This document shows positions 12,040 through 23,282 of a DNA stretch of 64,000 nucleotides, piece by piece (the first letter of the stretch is position 1; every line of letters begins with the position of its first letter). The position numbers were made by a program, and so were the translations under genes. Below the pieces are notes generated by a model. That model was not told the origin of the DNA, searched no databases, and was given only the letters and a program-made list of their open reading frames with translations. Origin of the DNA: Hofstenia miamia (taxonomy: Eukaryota > Xenacoelomorpha > Acoela); the NCBI GenBank assembly GCA_004352715.1, contig SCFE01000020.1, forward strand, positions 1-64,000, in the 5' to 3' direction.

Positions 12040-12740
12040 AAACGTCCCAAAGTGTACCTCTTTGCAGTGATTCCTGGGTAATGCTAACCCTCAGTGGGCG
12101 CGTCAGTGTGCGGAGTCCCGGACCAAAATCATGCGTTAAAACCACAGTACAGAAGGTGCTACCATATGTACTTTGTACATATTGGATCGGTAATGGTCGA
12201 GAAGCCTGTCTGTTCTATTGTTGTGGAGACAAATGGCGACACGGTGGAAACACTGTTAGCAAGACTGATACATGCACCAGTTAGCATTAGGATGCGTCTC
12301 ATAGGGCAGTCATACAGATAGGAAACTCTGTCTCTGGTCTCTGAAATAGGCCAGTGTTTGCTGTGCCTTCCTGTGAGGCAGCTTTACTGTGTCACAGGTA
12401 GTTATTATCCAACATCTTATTTATTCTGGAGCTGAGAGGCTTCGATTAGCTAGAATGCTTTGCATTTTAGTAAATACTGCTCCATTATTGCTCGGATTTA
12501 TTAGCAGCCAGCAGGCGCTTTCTTAGTTACCACCGTTAGTAGCCTTGGTTGGCCAAAAGCGGGAGAGGTGCAACTCTCTCAACTGAAGTTCAGTCTTCGG
12601 CTGCACTCTGCTGATCAAACTCCACACAGATCAGCACTCTGCGTGCCAGGGTTCGCCTGAGGTTTCTCACGATCAAACCGGCCGGAACACTTCTAGGGGA
12701 CTGGTCCGGACCCGAATCGTGATTTCACCAACTGATTTAG
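12040..12740. other. GC-richer island of unknown nature
   Basis: Base composition rises clearly above the surrounding AT-rich sequence, with sharp return to AT-rich sequence after 12740. No ORF, tRNA fold or transposase motif could be assigned. A segment near 12670-12725 contains imperfect inverted words (TCACGATC / GAATCGTGA). A degenerate transposon or retroelement piece is the simplest guess. Confidence 0.4.
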
Positions 12741-13810
12741 TCTGTTGACTTCTTAAGTAACCCCAAAATAAATAATATATATTTGAATGATGTAAAGAAA
12801 ATTATATTTTTAATAGACGTAAGCAATCATCAATCGTATAATATTCTGCCACTAATTAAATATGCTATGTCATTCATCTACACATCCAGCCTTCAGGGAG
12901 TCCCGGCTCACTAGAATGCCATAATAATAAAATTTTCTTTCTCGAGTGTTTGATCAGTCCTTCTATAGAATCTTCATGAGCTTCCAATTCTTCCAAAAAT
13001 ATTAGCATCACCTATAGTTCTCCATCTTCAATAGTATTTTTACCATTCTCACTTAAATTTTATATCGGGAACTATGAAGATATCCCAAAAATCATTAGAA
13101 TCTTCACTCAATAGATCAGTATTTTCAAGGCGTATTTGAGGATTATCATAAACGTCTCTGGTTCAATTTTCAGATGATAACGTATTGCGGTTTTGGTTTG
13201 TAATCTTCCGTTTCTTTTTTCTAAAATTTACCTGAATGGGCTTAGGCAATCAAAAACTTTTCAACTTTTTTCAAAGTCTTCTAGCAAAATATTTGTCCTT
13301 TTCGGGTATCCTAAAATTCCTTTGTCTCCTATATTAAAGGGATTTACTATCTGTATAGTATGAAAGTAAGGAGCTGATTTAGATTAACACTCTTCTACCA
13401 GACCAATAATGAAGCCGTTGTCTCCGATATTGATTTTTTGAAATGGTGCCAAATCACCATTCAACATCGCTTTTTCCGGAGTCAATGTTCAAATTTGCAT
13501 CTCAATTAGCAATGTAATGGGATTTGTACAAGATTTGACGACCAATATTTCAGAAACTTCTGAATAAATTCTTACAAAAAATTATGAATATACAAATTTT
13601 TTCATGCTGAATACTATTTTTTGTGTTATATTTTACATAACATGCATATCTACTAACATAGTTTTAGGGGGGCATTTTCAGGGTCATAGAATAAAAATTA
13701 AATTCCATATATAAAAATTTAGGAAAAATTTGAATTCCCAATGCTAAAATTCACCCAATTCCAAAAAATCAAAGCCATAGTATTCATCACTATAAAAAGA
13801 ATTTGTTCAG
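12741..13810. other. Noncoding, possibly interior of a Tc1-type relic
   Basis: No readable coding region. It lies directly inside the Tc1-like end at 13811-13841, so part of it may be the body of a decayed element, but a matching left end was not found. Confidence 0.35.
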
Positions 13811-13841
13811 TTAGGTGTCCGAAAACTTTTGATCGCTACTG
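13811..13841. mobile_element. Tc1-type terminal inverted repeat (solo end)
   Basis: Read on the minus strand it begins CAGTAGCGATCAAAAGTTTT followed by CGGACACC and is preceded by TA, the classic Tc1-family end and target. Only one end was found. Confidence 0.7.
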
Positions 13842-14744
13842 TACGATACTTCTTCGCATTGGTTTTCTAAAACAATAGGGGGTTTACTGGAGGGTCTGCA
13901 AATAATTTGTTTTTGTATGTGGCATATTTCTAAAACCTAGTGTATTGTCTAGATAATTTAAGGCTTAGAGTGGGCACCTATATTGTATAAATGAAAGTTA
14001 TTGCAATTCTTTACTTTTTGATGTATAATTAGTCAATTGAATGTAATAGTTGATATAATATTGTAATGTGATAAAGAATGCATAATTATTAACACAGTTT
14101 TGAACAATTCTAGGCCGGCATTGTAGAACTTTTGGACTTGGGCTCCGGAACATTTATTCTCAGTTTTATGGCCCAAGCCCTGTATGGGCCCGGCCAGTTC
14201 AAAACCCAGTCCACTACAACTCCTATCTGCTCTTACATATTTTCTATTTGAGCAATTCACCTTTTGACGAATTCATCATTGTTTCAAAGACTCCATCATT
14301 TGACACATTTTCAGCCAAGATACTTTTTGATTCATTCACTAGTTCGTTTAGCGCTCAATTTTCATCTCTGTTTATCATAGTTTTCAGCAAAATCGCAACA
14401 CCTTCCGGTAAACCTTATATAAACTGCATTCTTACAAAAGTTCTCAATCGGAGCTTTTCAAAAAGAATAATTTTATTATTATTATTAATTGTGATAAAGT
14501 TTTTAAATCTGACCCATAGAATAGTAATCAACAACGTCCTCAACATGAAATTTACATTCCATAAATTCTGAATACGCTTCTGTTTGTACTCATACAAAAT
14601 GCACTAAAAAAGATATTGTAAAATTTGGTCGGAATTTTCGTCAGAAATCGAAGCTAATTTTTGCAACTATGACGTTAGAAACTGCGCTCCTTGAAACTGA
14701 AATATTTGTCATCATCTGTGAAGCTTCAGATAGGTTTCTCTATC
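13842..14744. other. Noncoding stretch
   Basis: No supported gene. A less AT-rich patch at 14103-14230 with repeated GGCC/GGGCCC words is unexplained. Open frames at 14033-14260 (minus) and 14248-14571 (plus) have no recognised motifs. Confidence 0.45.
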
Positions 14745-14946
14745 AAGCGCGTACGCAGGATTTTCTAACGGGGGAATTTTAGTCATGGCACGCGAAAAAT
14801 TTTGAAAATATGCATTTCACGACATTGGATTTTAAATTTTCCATTTTTTTACCGAAAATTTTTTGATTTAACTAGTCAAAATCACTTTTGAAAACCTGAC
14901 GGGGACACATTCCACCATGTCCCCCTTTCCCTTGCGTACGCCACTG
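14745..14946. mobile_element. MITE-like repeat, CAGTGGCGTACG ends
   Basis: The left end GCGCGTACGCAGGA and right end (minus strand CAGTGGCGTACGCAAGGGAA) are inverted. The interior resembles 25300-25462 in opposite orientation (shared TTCACGA, GAAAATTTTT and GGGGGACATGGTGGAAT-like words), so they are two copies of one family. Ends of this kind are typical of non-autonomous DNA transposons in invertebrates. Confidence 0.7.
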
Positions 14947-17292
14947 TTCTCTATATCACATGCATACAAATTCAAAACGTTCCAAATGCAGAAATTGATG
15001 ATGTCATAACAATAGAATATTTTAGAAGTCAAGAATCTATTCTATTCCCTCTTCATAATGAAAAGTCGAAAAACGTCCAAAGTGTCAAATTATGATACTT
15101 TTCATGTAATTTCTTCGCTTGATATTGGAACTGTTGAAGAAGCTAATCTTAGTAAGCTCGGACTTGGTGCATCTTGGGATGTTGAATATGTTCTGTTGGG
15201 AATTCAAAAACTTAATGAGTCTGACGATGTAATAGGCCTTTTCTTTATGCATGCATTCCGTGAAACGAATTTTTATCTTAAGCAAGGAAATATTACATTA
15301 CATACACGTAAAGCTCAAACTACACATTTAAATTGAAACGAGAATACATGGTCAAAAATTTGTTGCTAAGAATAAATTATGAATTATAAGAGTTGTGCAA
15401 TTGTAAACAATTTCAATTGCCAAAAAATAAAACGTAATCTACTGTTAGGCCTATTGATTAAGAAAAACTTTAAGCGCTACTTGCACCATACTTCGCCCTA
15501 TTTGCATCAATATTACTGTAAAGTATAAACCTGCTTTGCCCCATTTTTGAACAATATTTTATTCAATTGTGTTATAAATATTGAAAGTCTTTGATATAGG
15601 CGCATCTATGGACTTTTGAGCTAAGACTTATTCCTGTGCATGAAGTATATAAACATATTCACTATTTTCAATGAGAAATCCAATTTTTGTAAAAACATGT
15701 GCATATTTAGGTTGTTACTCCGTAGAATGGATCTGCGTCAGGTCGCTATTAAATTGCTAAACAGACAAAAACAAAAATTATTCAACTTTTGGTGTTTTCA
15801 GACTTTAAATATCTTTATTAAAACGTGAGTTATACCCGCTTGAAAGATTTTTGAGGAAACCATCACAGATTTTCTAATGGAAATAGAGTTAAGGCAAGGA
15901 TCATGGCAGGAATGTTCAGATGTCATTATATTTCTATTTTCCAAACTAACATGAATGGATGAATTATATTCATGATCGAGAGTATTAGAAAATTTAAATT
16001 TATTTCTTGAATATGGCATGTGCATTTGGTAATAGTTAAATCTCAAAATGATAACCTATTGAATATCAGTAGTTTAACGTTGCAACTTTTTCTCATATTG
16101 AGGCTGTTACGATCTATTTGCTTCTTGGTTGTTTTTGGTATTTTCTAGAAACGTAGATAAGGGAGACGATTGTAGAATTTTCCAATCATTATTGACTAAG
16201 TGATCAATAACTTGGTGACACCTTCCTGAAACTTTTAAAATATTGCAAAAATAACTTCTTTTAGGGCATTCCACCATCTTAATTTTTTATTAGAAATATC
16301 AGCGAAATCAATTAATGCAGATTAGTAGAAGTCTGTCGTTGAGCAAATATTCAAGATTAGGATAATAGAGAAAACAGATTATGTGGAACTAGCAAGAAAA
16401 TCAATTAAATTATTATAATTTGAGGATCTCCATAAAATATTGCAACTGTTTTAATTACTTATTATATTTCACAATAGTAGTAAATCAATAGTGAGGAAGC
16501 GATTAGTCCCTTACAACTGGGAGATGTATTTTTTTAAATTTAATATAAACTCTACCTTTAAAGACTAAATGACTTTCTGAGGCTATCAGAAAATCGAAGC
16601 ACCATTTAAATTTCTTTGGAAATGCAAAGTGTATTAGTTGATTTTATTTATAATAAAAATATGAAAAGACTTTAGAAGCTGAAGATGTGAAATTTGTTTA
16701 AAAGTAAATTGTAAAGAAATCAATGTTTAAGAGCACCAGTGTTCCATAGCATGTGAAAGATTTCTAAATTATAATATTTTCTAAAATTGTTATCGTAGTA
16801 TCAATCTTGTGAAATTAATGCTAGTTTCAATACAAATAAATTGACGTTCCTTAAAGCAATTGAGAATTTAAGAAGAGCAAACAATAATGAAATTTTGAGT
16901 GAATTTGTAAATACAATGTATGATTTTAAAGTGCTGATTCTTAATTTTAGTATTTTAGAGTGACAGCCATTGCGAAACACTTTTGATATTTTGCAATGCT
17001 TAAAATGCATATGAAATATATATGTATACAAGTTGATTATAAAGTCACAGAAGATTTAAATTGTATCGTATTTTTCAATTTTCGACTATTTTCAATGATG
17101 CAATACACCAAACGGTGCAGAAGGCCATGAGATTTAGTGATTCGTATTCGTATCGTATATTGCTTACTTTTGCGTTTTATTTATATGTAATTTACGATTT
17201 ACGTTTTTGCCATTTAATTCTAAATCTAATAAATTCTTTAGCACTCATTGTTTAGATTTTGTGAGAACTTATATGAGTCGAAGAATACTTTA
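14947..17292. other. Noncoding stretch
   Basis: No recognised gene. The open frame at 15058-15336 (92 codons, plus) is the least repetitive but shows no domain and no convincing splice context. Frames at 15640-15828, 15798-16046 and 16801-17031 also lack motifs. Confidence 0.45.
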
Positions 17293-17585
17293 TTAATAAC
17301 AATAACAAACTTTAGACAAGTGTAATGGGTAAAAGTTTTCGCTCAGCTTGTGCTCCCTGCTGACACTTAAAACTGACATAAAACTTTCCAAAATGGACTC
17401 GAGGTATTTCCATAGCAATTCTTGTGTTAAATTATTAACTTCATCAATAGTTGTTTGTATCAATTCTTGGATAGTTGATGGATCACGTCCATAAACAATG
17501 ATTTTCAAGTATTACCAGGGAAAGTAAGTAATCGAGGTGATTAAGTCTGATGACCTCAACGGTCAAAACGGAAGCCAATGACTTT
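17293..17585 (-). pseudogene. Tc1/mariner transposase C-terminal remnant
   Basis: On the minus strand, 17585 downward gives a degenerate WxPxRSSDL segment resembling the PPRSxDLxPxDFFLWG block around the last catalytic residue. It is followed by VYGRDPSTIQELIQTTIDEV, like the VYxxxPxTIxELKxxI region after it, and by a typical C-terminal helix (LESILESFMSVLSV). Only the last third of a transposase remains, and it is joined abruptly to LINE sequence at about 17595. Confidence 0.65.
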
Positions 17586-17594
17586 TTTCCCTTC

Positions 17595-17930
17595 CTTTAA
17601 AATAGTTATCTTTGATACATTATATCCAATGACTACTAATCAGATATCATCTAATCAACGCGGGTTTTGATCTGGATCTCTGCAACATCGCTATTATTAC
17701 TATTTCATAGAAGAAGTTAGCAATTGCTTAGATTCTAGCATTCCACTTCATGTAACATATGTAGATTTTCTAAAAGCAATTGATCGTGTACCTCATGATT
17801 TGTTTATTATGAAACTTTAAGCATAAATTTAAAATTAGTGGTAATTTTCTTAAGCTATTAACGTCCTACCTAAGTGGACGTACTCAATTCGTTTCAGTAT
17901 ATTTGGAGTTTTTCTATAATTTAGAAAGTG
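17595..17930 (+). pseudogene. LINE reverse transcriptase fragment
   Basis: Conceptual translation in broken frames gives VTYVDFLKAIDRVPHDL, the palm motif A region (xDFxKAFDxVxH) of a LINE reverse transcriptase, then a YLSGRTQFV-like segment that follows motif A in CR1/Jockey-type elements. The LKAID variant and many stops show old decay. Confidence 0.7.
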
Positions 17931-17939
17931 TTGATAAAA

Positions 17940-19978
17940 AACAAAAATTTATTTCTGATAATTTAAATTATCTTGTTCACTTATAACAATGTCCACTTGT
18001 AAAGATAAGAAATTACCGATATGGAAACTATAGATAACCAATGAAACTAAGCTTTTAATCAAAATGAAGCATACTGCGTATATAAAATACTGTAAGGATA
18101 AGAATATAGCAAACTTTATTGAATATAAGAACATAAGAAACCAAGTAGCTAATAAATGTAAACAAGATTTATATATTTTTTGAAAGAGTCTTTTGAAAAC
18201 AAAAATAATTTACAAAAATGAAAATTCATTTCTAATTTTTTAAAAAACAAAAAATAGTTGGAAGTTCCAACTACAAGAAACAAAAATGGAAATTATTAAA
18301 AACAGAAAATTAATAGCAACGATACTAAATGAATCATGTTTAAAATTAGGAAAATTTAATTAGGAAATATTCATAATCAAGAACAAATGATAATTCATAA
18401 GAATTTAAGAGAAAAGAAAAAATTTTAATTTACCTGTATAAAACTACATCAATTTAAGGAAACATCAAGACATATAGAAGTTAACAAGTCTCAGGGTCCA
18501 AACAAAATACCAACATGGTTAATAAAAAAACAATGAAAATAAGTATTAAATCAATGCATTAATGAAGGTGTTTTTACAAAGGAATTGAAAATAGCAGAAA
18601 TAATACCTATATACAAAAGAGGTGACATTGATGAAGCTACTTATTATAGACCAATTTCAGTTCTATTAATTATAAGAAACATATTTGAAAGAATTTTATA
18701 AAACCAAATTAATGAATATTTCGACAATATCAAATAATACGATCTTTACAATTTGGATTTAGAACAAAAATGTCTAGGAATAATGCATTATTTTTTGTTT
18801 TAGACAATTGGAGAAATCATATAAATAAAAAAGATGGTATTTACATCTTATCATTAGATCTATCTAAAGCATATAATTCAATAGATCATGAAATACTAAT
18901 TAAAAAATTTAAACATATATACAACTTTAATGAATTATGCAACTAAGTTATTAACCTCATATTTAACTAATAAACAACAATATATAAAAGTAAGCAATGA
19001 AGTCTCTAATAAACTAATAATTCATAAAAGAATACCTCAAGACTCAGTTCTAGGGCCATTAATATTCAATCTTTATGTTAATGACATCAATTTTAATGAA
19101 ACATAAAATGTGTCCAATAGGCCGATAAAACCCTACTGTATTCAACCAACTACTGTGACTACAAACTGCAATATTATACTTTAAAAAAATAAAATTAAAT
19201 TAAATGCTGACGAAACTAGATTTGTGGTGTTAAATAATTCTAAAAAGACTGAAAAATTAATGTTAAAAGTAAACAATAATATTATACAAGAAGAGACAAA
19301 AATTAAATACTTAGGAATAATCTTTGACAATAACTTAACATTTGAAATTGAAGTCAACAAAATAATGCAAAAAACTAACTAAAATTAAAAAATTCATACC
19401 TACAAATTGGAAAATTACTTTAATATAATCATATATATTGCCTCATTACTTACATTCAGTCTGTTTATTAACAACTCTCAATAAAAGAATGAAGATCAAA
19501 CTAGAAAGAATTTTCAATTGGAGCATCAATACCATCTGTGAAAGAAGAAATCAATCTACAATCAAAGAAGATAACTACTTATTTTCATTAGAATATCTAC
19601 AAAAACTAAGATCTGTAGAAGTATTTTTCAAATTGAAGGCAAGAGACAAAATACCAACTAAAATACATTTAAGAACAAATTATAGAAAATTTAAATTTTA
19701 GAAAAGTATGATAAAGAACTCATTTACTAATTTTTGTATTGACTTATAGAGTGAATTACCACCTCAATTTAAAGAAGAAAAAGTAATTAAAAACTTTAGA
19801 AGAAATGATGTAGAAATGTATTTGAAACCAAGAAAAATCAACTATTTAATTTCAATTCCAACAATCAAGCTTAGTCATTGAAGAAGAAAAAACTATTTTT
19901 AAAATCTTAATAAGTGCTTAACACATTATTTGAATAGTGATTTTATGGCCCGGGGAATTTTAAAAATAAAATCTTATT
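17940..19978 (+). pseudogene. Decayed LINE with reverse transcriptase domain
   Basis: A long plus-strand relic with many stops. Recognisable in order: a pre-RT segment (IEYKNIRNQVANKC-like) near 18115-18160; KSQGPNKIPTWLIKK near 18490-18530; YYRPISVLL near 18645; motif A-like LSLDLSKAYNSIDHE near 18850-18890; KRIPQDSVLGPLIFNLYVND (motif B region) near 19030-19085; and LNADETRFVVLNNSKKTEK with IKYLGIIFDNNLTF near 19200-19340. The YxDD motif C segment is destroyed. This order is that of CR1/L2/Jockey-type LINEs. The 3' end runs into a TTATTATTATT tract at 19972-19985 that also borders the next LINE. Confidence 0.8.
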
Positions 19979-21233
19979 ATTATTCTTACTTCTCACAGAT
20001 TCATGCTGGTATCCCTCTCAGCTCGGGGAAATCACCAGTTCCCAGGGAGTCTGAGAGCTTTCCTCAGGACTCTAGCTGTTCCTAACAATGCTGCCTTCTG
20101 TGCTACCACTCCTCCCCACTTTGGTACTCCCAACTCCTCCAAGTATCTCTTATGCTTCTTACTTACTGCTCCTAGTGTGCCTACTACAACCAGGACTACT
20201 TCAACTTTCTTTAACTTCCACAGCCTTTCTATTTCCTCTGCCAACTCCCTGTACTTGTCTATCTTCTCTTTCTCCTTACTTTCTACATTTCTGTCCTTTG
20301 GTACTGCTATGTCTATCACTGTTCCTAATCTTTTCTCTTTGTCTACCACTACTATGTCTGGCCTCCGTGCTTCTATCACTTTGCTCGTCTGTATGTTGAA
20401 GTCCCACAGTATATCTTAAACTTCTCATTTTCTATGACGCCCTGTGACTTGTGCTCATACCACTTGTCTCCTGCTTCTAACCCATGCTGCCTGCTCAAAC
20501 TCCAATGTACCATTCTTCCCACCTTGTCATGCCTGAACTTATACTCATTCTGTCCCAACTTCTCACACCCTGCTGTCAGATGATCTACTGTCTCTGCCTC
20601 TTTCTTACATAGCCTACATTTATCCCTTACTTCTACTCTTCTGTCTATATGCTTCTTCACCCAGTTTGTTCTTATTGCTTGCTCCTGTGCTGCCATTATC
20701 AGTGCTTCTGTTTCTCTCTTCAGTCCTGCCTTCTTTAACCACTTGTTTCTCTCTTCTCTGTCACACTTATTTTCCTAAACTCCTTAGTGACCTCCAGTAT
20801 TGACCCTCTAGGTTGTGCTTCTACATACTCCCTTAGCCCTAGTGCTTCTGCTTCTACAGTTTCCTCCACACTTAGCAGTCCTTTTCCTCCTCTATGCCTT
20901 GCAACGTACAGCCTATCTACATCTCCATTTAAGTTGAATGCTCTCTCTGCTGCTAGTATCTTCCTTGTGTCTCTGTCTAGCTCCCTAAGTTCATTCTTGT
21001 TCCATCTAACTATTCCTGCCGAATATCTCAACACTGGTATCGCCCATGTATTAATTGCTTTTATACTATTCTGCCCATTCAATGCCGACTTCTGTAGTAC
21101 CTTCCTTATTCTCCTCTTGTATTCTTTCCTTAGCCTCATCTTCATTTCCTCGTGATCTGTTCTGTCTTTCTCTATCACACCTAAGTACTTGTACCCCTCT
21201 TTAACTTCCTCAATCTTATCCCCACTGCTTGTC

Positions 21234-21290
21234 NNNNNNNNNNNNNNNNNNNNNNNNNNNNNNNNNNNNNNNNNNNNNNNNNNNNNNNNN
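21234..21290. other. Assembly gap, 57 N, with duplicated flanks
   Basis: The 33 bases before the gap (21201-21233) are repeated after it (21291-21323) with one mismatch. This points to a false join rather than missing sequence. Confidence 0.85.
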
Positions 21291-21755
21291 TTGACTTCCT
21301 CAATCTTATCCCCACTGCTTGTCCTCAAGCCATCCCCATCCACACACTTGCCTCTTGTCATTGTCACTGCTGCACACTTTCCTAATCCAAACTCCAACCC
21401 TGAATCTCTGCTTGCATTCTCCAATGTCTCCACTTGCTTCTGCAACATCTTCCTTGAACTAGTGTACATCTTCAGGTCGTCCATGTACCACAGGTGACTC
21501 ACTGCTCTACCATTCTTCTCCATCTTATACCCTATGCCTGTGTCCTTTAACTTTTCTGTGATAGGTATTAAGCTAACAACAAACAGTAGTGGCGCTAAGC
21601 TGTCTCCCTGGAATATACCCCGTCTAAACCTCAACCTATGCCCATCTATCTCAGTCTGCCACTTATGTGATCTCTCTCTCTAGAAACTCAACCCATTTCT
21701 GCGAAACTCCATTAGCCTCTAACGTCTTCAATACCCACTTATGTGATATGCTGTA

Positions 21756-21773
21756 NNNNNNNNNNNNNNNNNN
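21756..21773. other. Assembly gap, 18 N
   Basis: Short N run inside the LINE reverse transcriptase; nearby CACTTATGTGAT occurs twice (around 21660 and 21736), again suggesting a collapsed or false duplication. Confidence 0.9.
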
Positions 21774-23146
21774 GTTCTAAGTAACATGCCAGCCTACTTG
21801 AAATCACTGAAGTTAGCAGTTTCCACGTTGTTGGCAGACATGTTATTGGCCTGAAGTTGCTTGCCTCACTACCTTTCTTTGGGTCCTTCTGTATCAGAAA
21901 TGTCCTTCCCACTACCATCCACTCTGGACACCCACTCACCACACACTTCTCCAATGCTACTGTTAGTCTCTCATGAACACTTGTGAATTTCTTCAGCCAA
22001 TTCCCATGTACCTCATCTCTGCCTGGCGCCTTCCAGTTCTTCATCTTCTTTAGAACCTCCTTCAGCTTTGCAGTTGTGATTACTTNTCTTATTGCCTGAC
22101 TTCCTTCTGCATCTGCACACTCTCTATCTCTGGTCCCGCACTTCCCCATATATTCTCCCAGAACCTTACTGCATCTTCGCCTGCTCTAGCTGCAGCCTTT
22201 TCTCCTGCATCTAGTTCTTTGTAGAATCTTCCTTCTTGGGCTTCAAACTTCATGTTGTCTCTTGCTTGCTTTGCTCTTGCCCTATATTTTCTTAGTTTTT
22301 CAGCTTCTGCAACTAATCTCTGCTTTAGCTCTTCTCTTGCAGTTTCTATTGTCTTTCCTTTACCTACCCTGCACCTGTTCTGCACTGCCTTACTTGTCCT
22401 GATCTTCCCTATTTGCTGCCTAATCTTTGCCAATTTATTCTCAATTCTTCTTTCCCATGTTGGCTTTCTGTTTCCCTTATCTTCTTGTTGCCTTTTCTTC
22501 TTCATGTCCATGCCTACATTTTTCAGCACTTCCCATGCGCCTGCATACACTAAGCTATTTACTTCTGTAACACTCCTAGCATCTATCCTCTCCAACACTT
22601 TATTGACCTTTGCTGTCTCTACTGCTAGCTTGCTTTTCTTAACTCCTCTTGGAACTGGCAACCTAGTTCTCTCACCTATTTCTTCCTTCATCTTTTCCTT
22701 GATTGTTGCTTCAGTTTCTGCGTCCACTGGTTCTGCTGCTTCCGTCATTTCTGCCTCAACGTCTATCATTTCATCTTCCCTTTGTTTAGCCTGTTCAACT
22801 CTCTTTTTCCCTTTACTCTCATCCAACTGTAACTTTCGCACTTGTCCTGCAAGCCTCTGCTCTGTAACTTCTAATCCTGTTTCTGCCTTCCTCCATTCTT
22901 CCAACATTCTCTTCCTGTAACCCCTCTCATCTGGCCTGCTTCTTCTGTAACACTCCAATGCTGTTCTGTTCTGCTCATCTGTCCATTTGTGCCGTTGTCC
23001 ATTGGTCTGTGTGGATCCTATACTGCCACTTCTCGAGTCCACACTCCCGATTGTGGAGTCCACCTGACCGGAGATTCTTAGCACCCTCTGACCATTGAAG
23101 GCCTGCCGGGGACTGAGGGCCTTTTCTTTCGGTTTCACTTTCATTG

Positions 23147-23225
23147 AAGGTAGGGTCGGGGGGCGGCCTCGAACCCGGGTTATCGCGGTCCCAGTCTAGA
23201 CTTTTACCCCTTGGCCACTAGGGCC

Positions 23226-23226
<1 letters not shown>
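23147..23226 (-). promoter_or_regulatory. tRNA-like 5' end of the LINE (A-box and B-box)
   Basis: On the minus strand the 80 bases before the ATG begin GGGCCCTAGTGGCCAAGGGG, containing an A-box-like TGGCCAAGGGG (23217-23207). About 30 bases later comes GGTTCGAGGCC (23175-23165), a near-perfect RNA polymerase III B-box. The spacing fits a tRNA, but the anticodon and acceptor stems pair poorly, so it is not a functional tRNA. It may act as an internal promoter for the element, or be a tRNA fragment captured at the 5' junction. Confidence 0.55.

Positions 23227-23280
<54 letters not shown>
23227..23280. repeat. (ATT)n microsatellite, LINE target
   Basis: About 17 ATT/TTA units directly abut the 5' end of the R4-like LINE. 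Confidence 0.95.

Positions 23281-23282
<2 letters not shown>

Larger units (their letters stand above)
20029..23144 (-). pseudogene. LINE ORF: Myb-like, reverse transcriptase, CCHC, RLE endonuclease
   Basis: The ATG at 23144 opens a frame with a Trp/Glu-rich Myb-like domain near residues 55-110 (HKWTDEQNRTALE...), then a lysine/arginine-rich region. After a break at 22089 comes the RT: WKAPGRDEVHGNWLKK, NFRPITCLPTTWKLLTSVIS (about 21800-22060), then GIFQGDSLAPLLFVVSL and the catalytic YMDD (21485-21635), LEFGLGKCAAV and YKYLGV. Further on are CRLCKKEAETVDHLTAGC (about 20580-20625), a CCHC motif, and RRPDIVVVDKEK...IDIAVPKD (about 20280-20370), the PD-(D/E)XK-type endonuclease typical of R2/R4-like LINEs. 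Breaks: frame loss near 22089 (also an N at 22086), 21640-21740, 20735 and 20376-20400. A gap-flank duplication at 21234-21290 interrupts the RT. It is unlikely to be active as assembled, but protein identity is well kept, suggesting a rather young copy. Confidence 0.88.
19979..23227 (-). mobile_element. R4/Dong-like LINE (restriction-like endonuclease) inserted in a TAA repeat
   Basis: About 3.25 kb, read from 23227 to 19979. Its 5' end directly abuts a long (TAA)n tract (minus-strand sense) and its 3' end runs into AATAATAATAAG, so it sits in a TAA microsatellite, the known target of Dong-type elements of the R4 clade. It carries one long ORF with a Myb-like N-terminus, reverse transcriptase, CCHC motif and C-terminal restriction-like endonuclease. 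It is GC-richer than its surroundings. Two N gaps interrupt it, one with duplicated flanks. The clade assignment is from target site and domain order; an R2/NeSL relative is the alternative. Confidence 0.85.

Noticed and set aside
15058-15336. 92-codon ORF as a host gene
   Set aside because: No motif, splice context or composition signal; may be chance in AT-rich DNA.
17545-17575. Possible hammerhead ribozyme core (CTGATGA followed by a small hairpin)
   Set aside because: The required GAAA after stem II is absent, and the bases are explained as the reverse complement of a mariner transposase PPRSxDL segment.
20003-21155. Several plus-strand open frames
   Set aside because: Antisense shadows of the LINE endonuclease, zinc-knuckle and RT coding sequence.
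22252-22920. 222-codon plus-strand open frame rich in Ser/Leu/Phe
   Set aside because: It is the antisense shadow of the minus-strand LINE ORF, which has recognisable domains.
23147-23226. A genuine tRNA gene
   Set aside because: A-box and B-box are present, but acceptor and anticodon stems do not pair properly.
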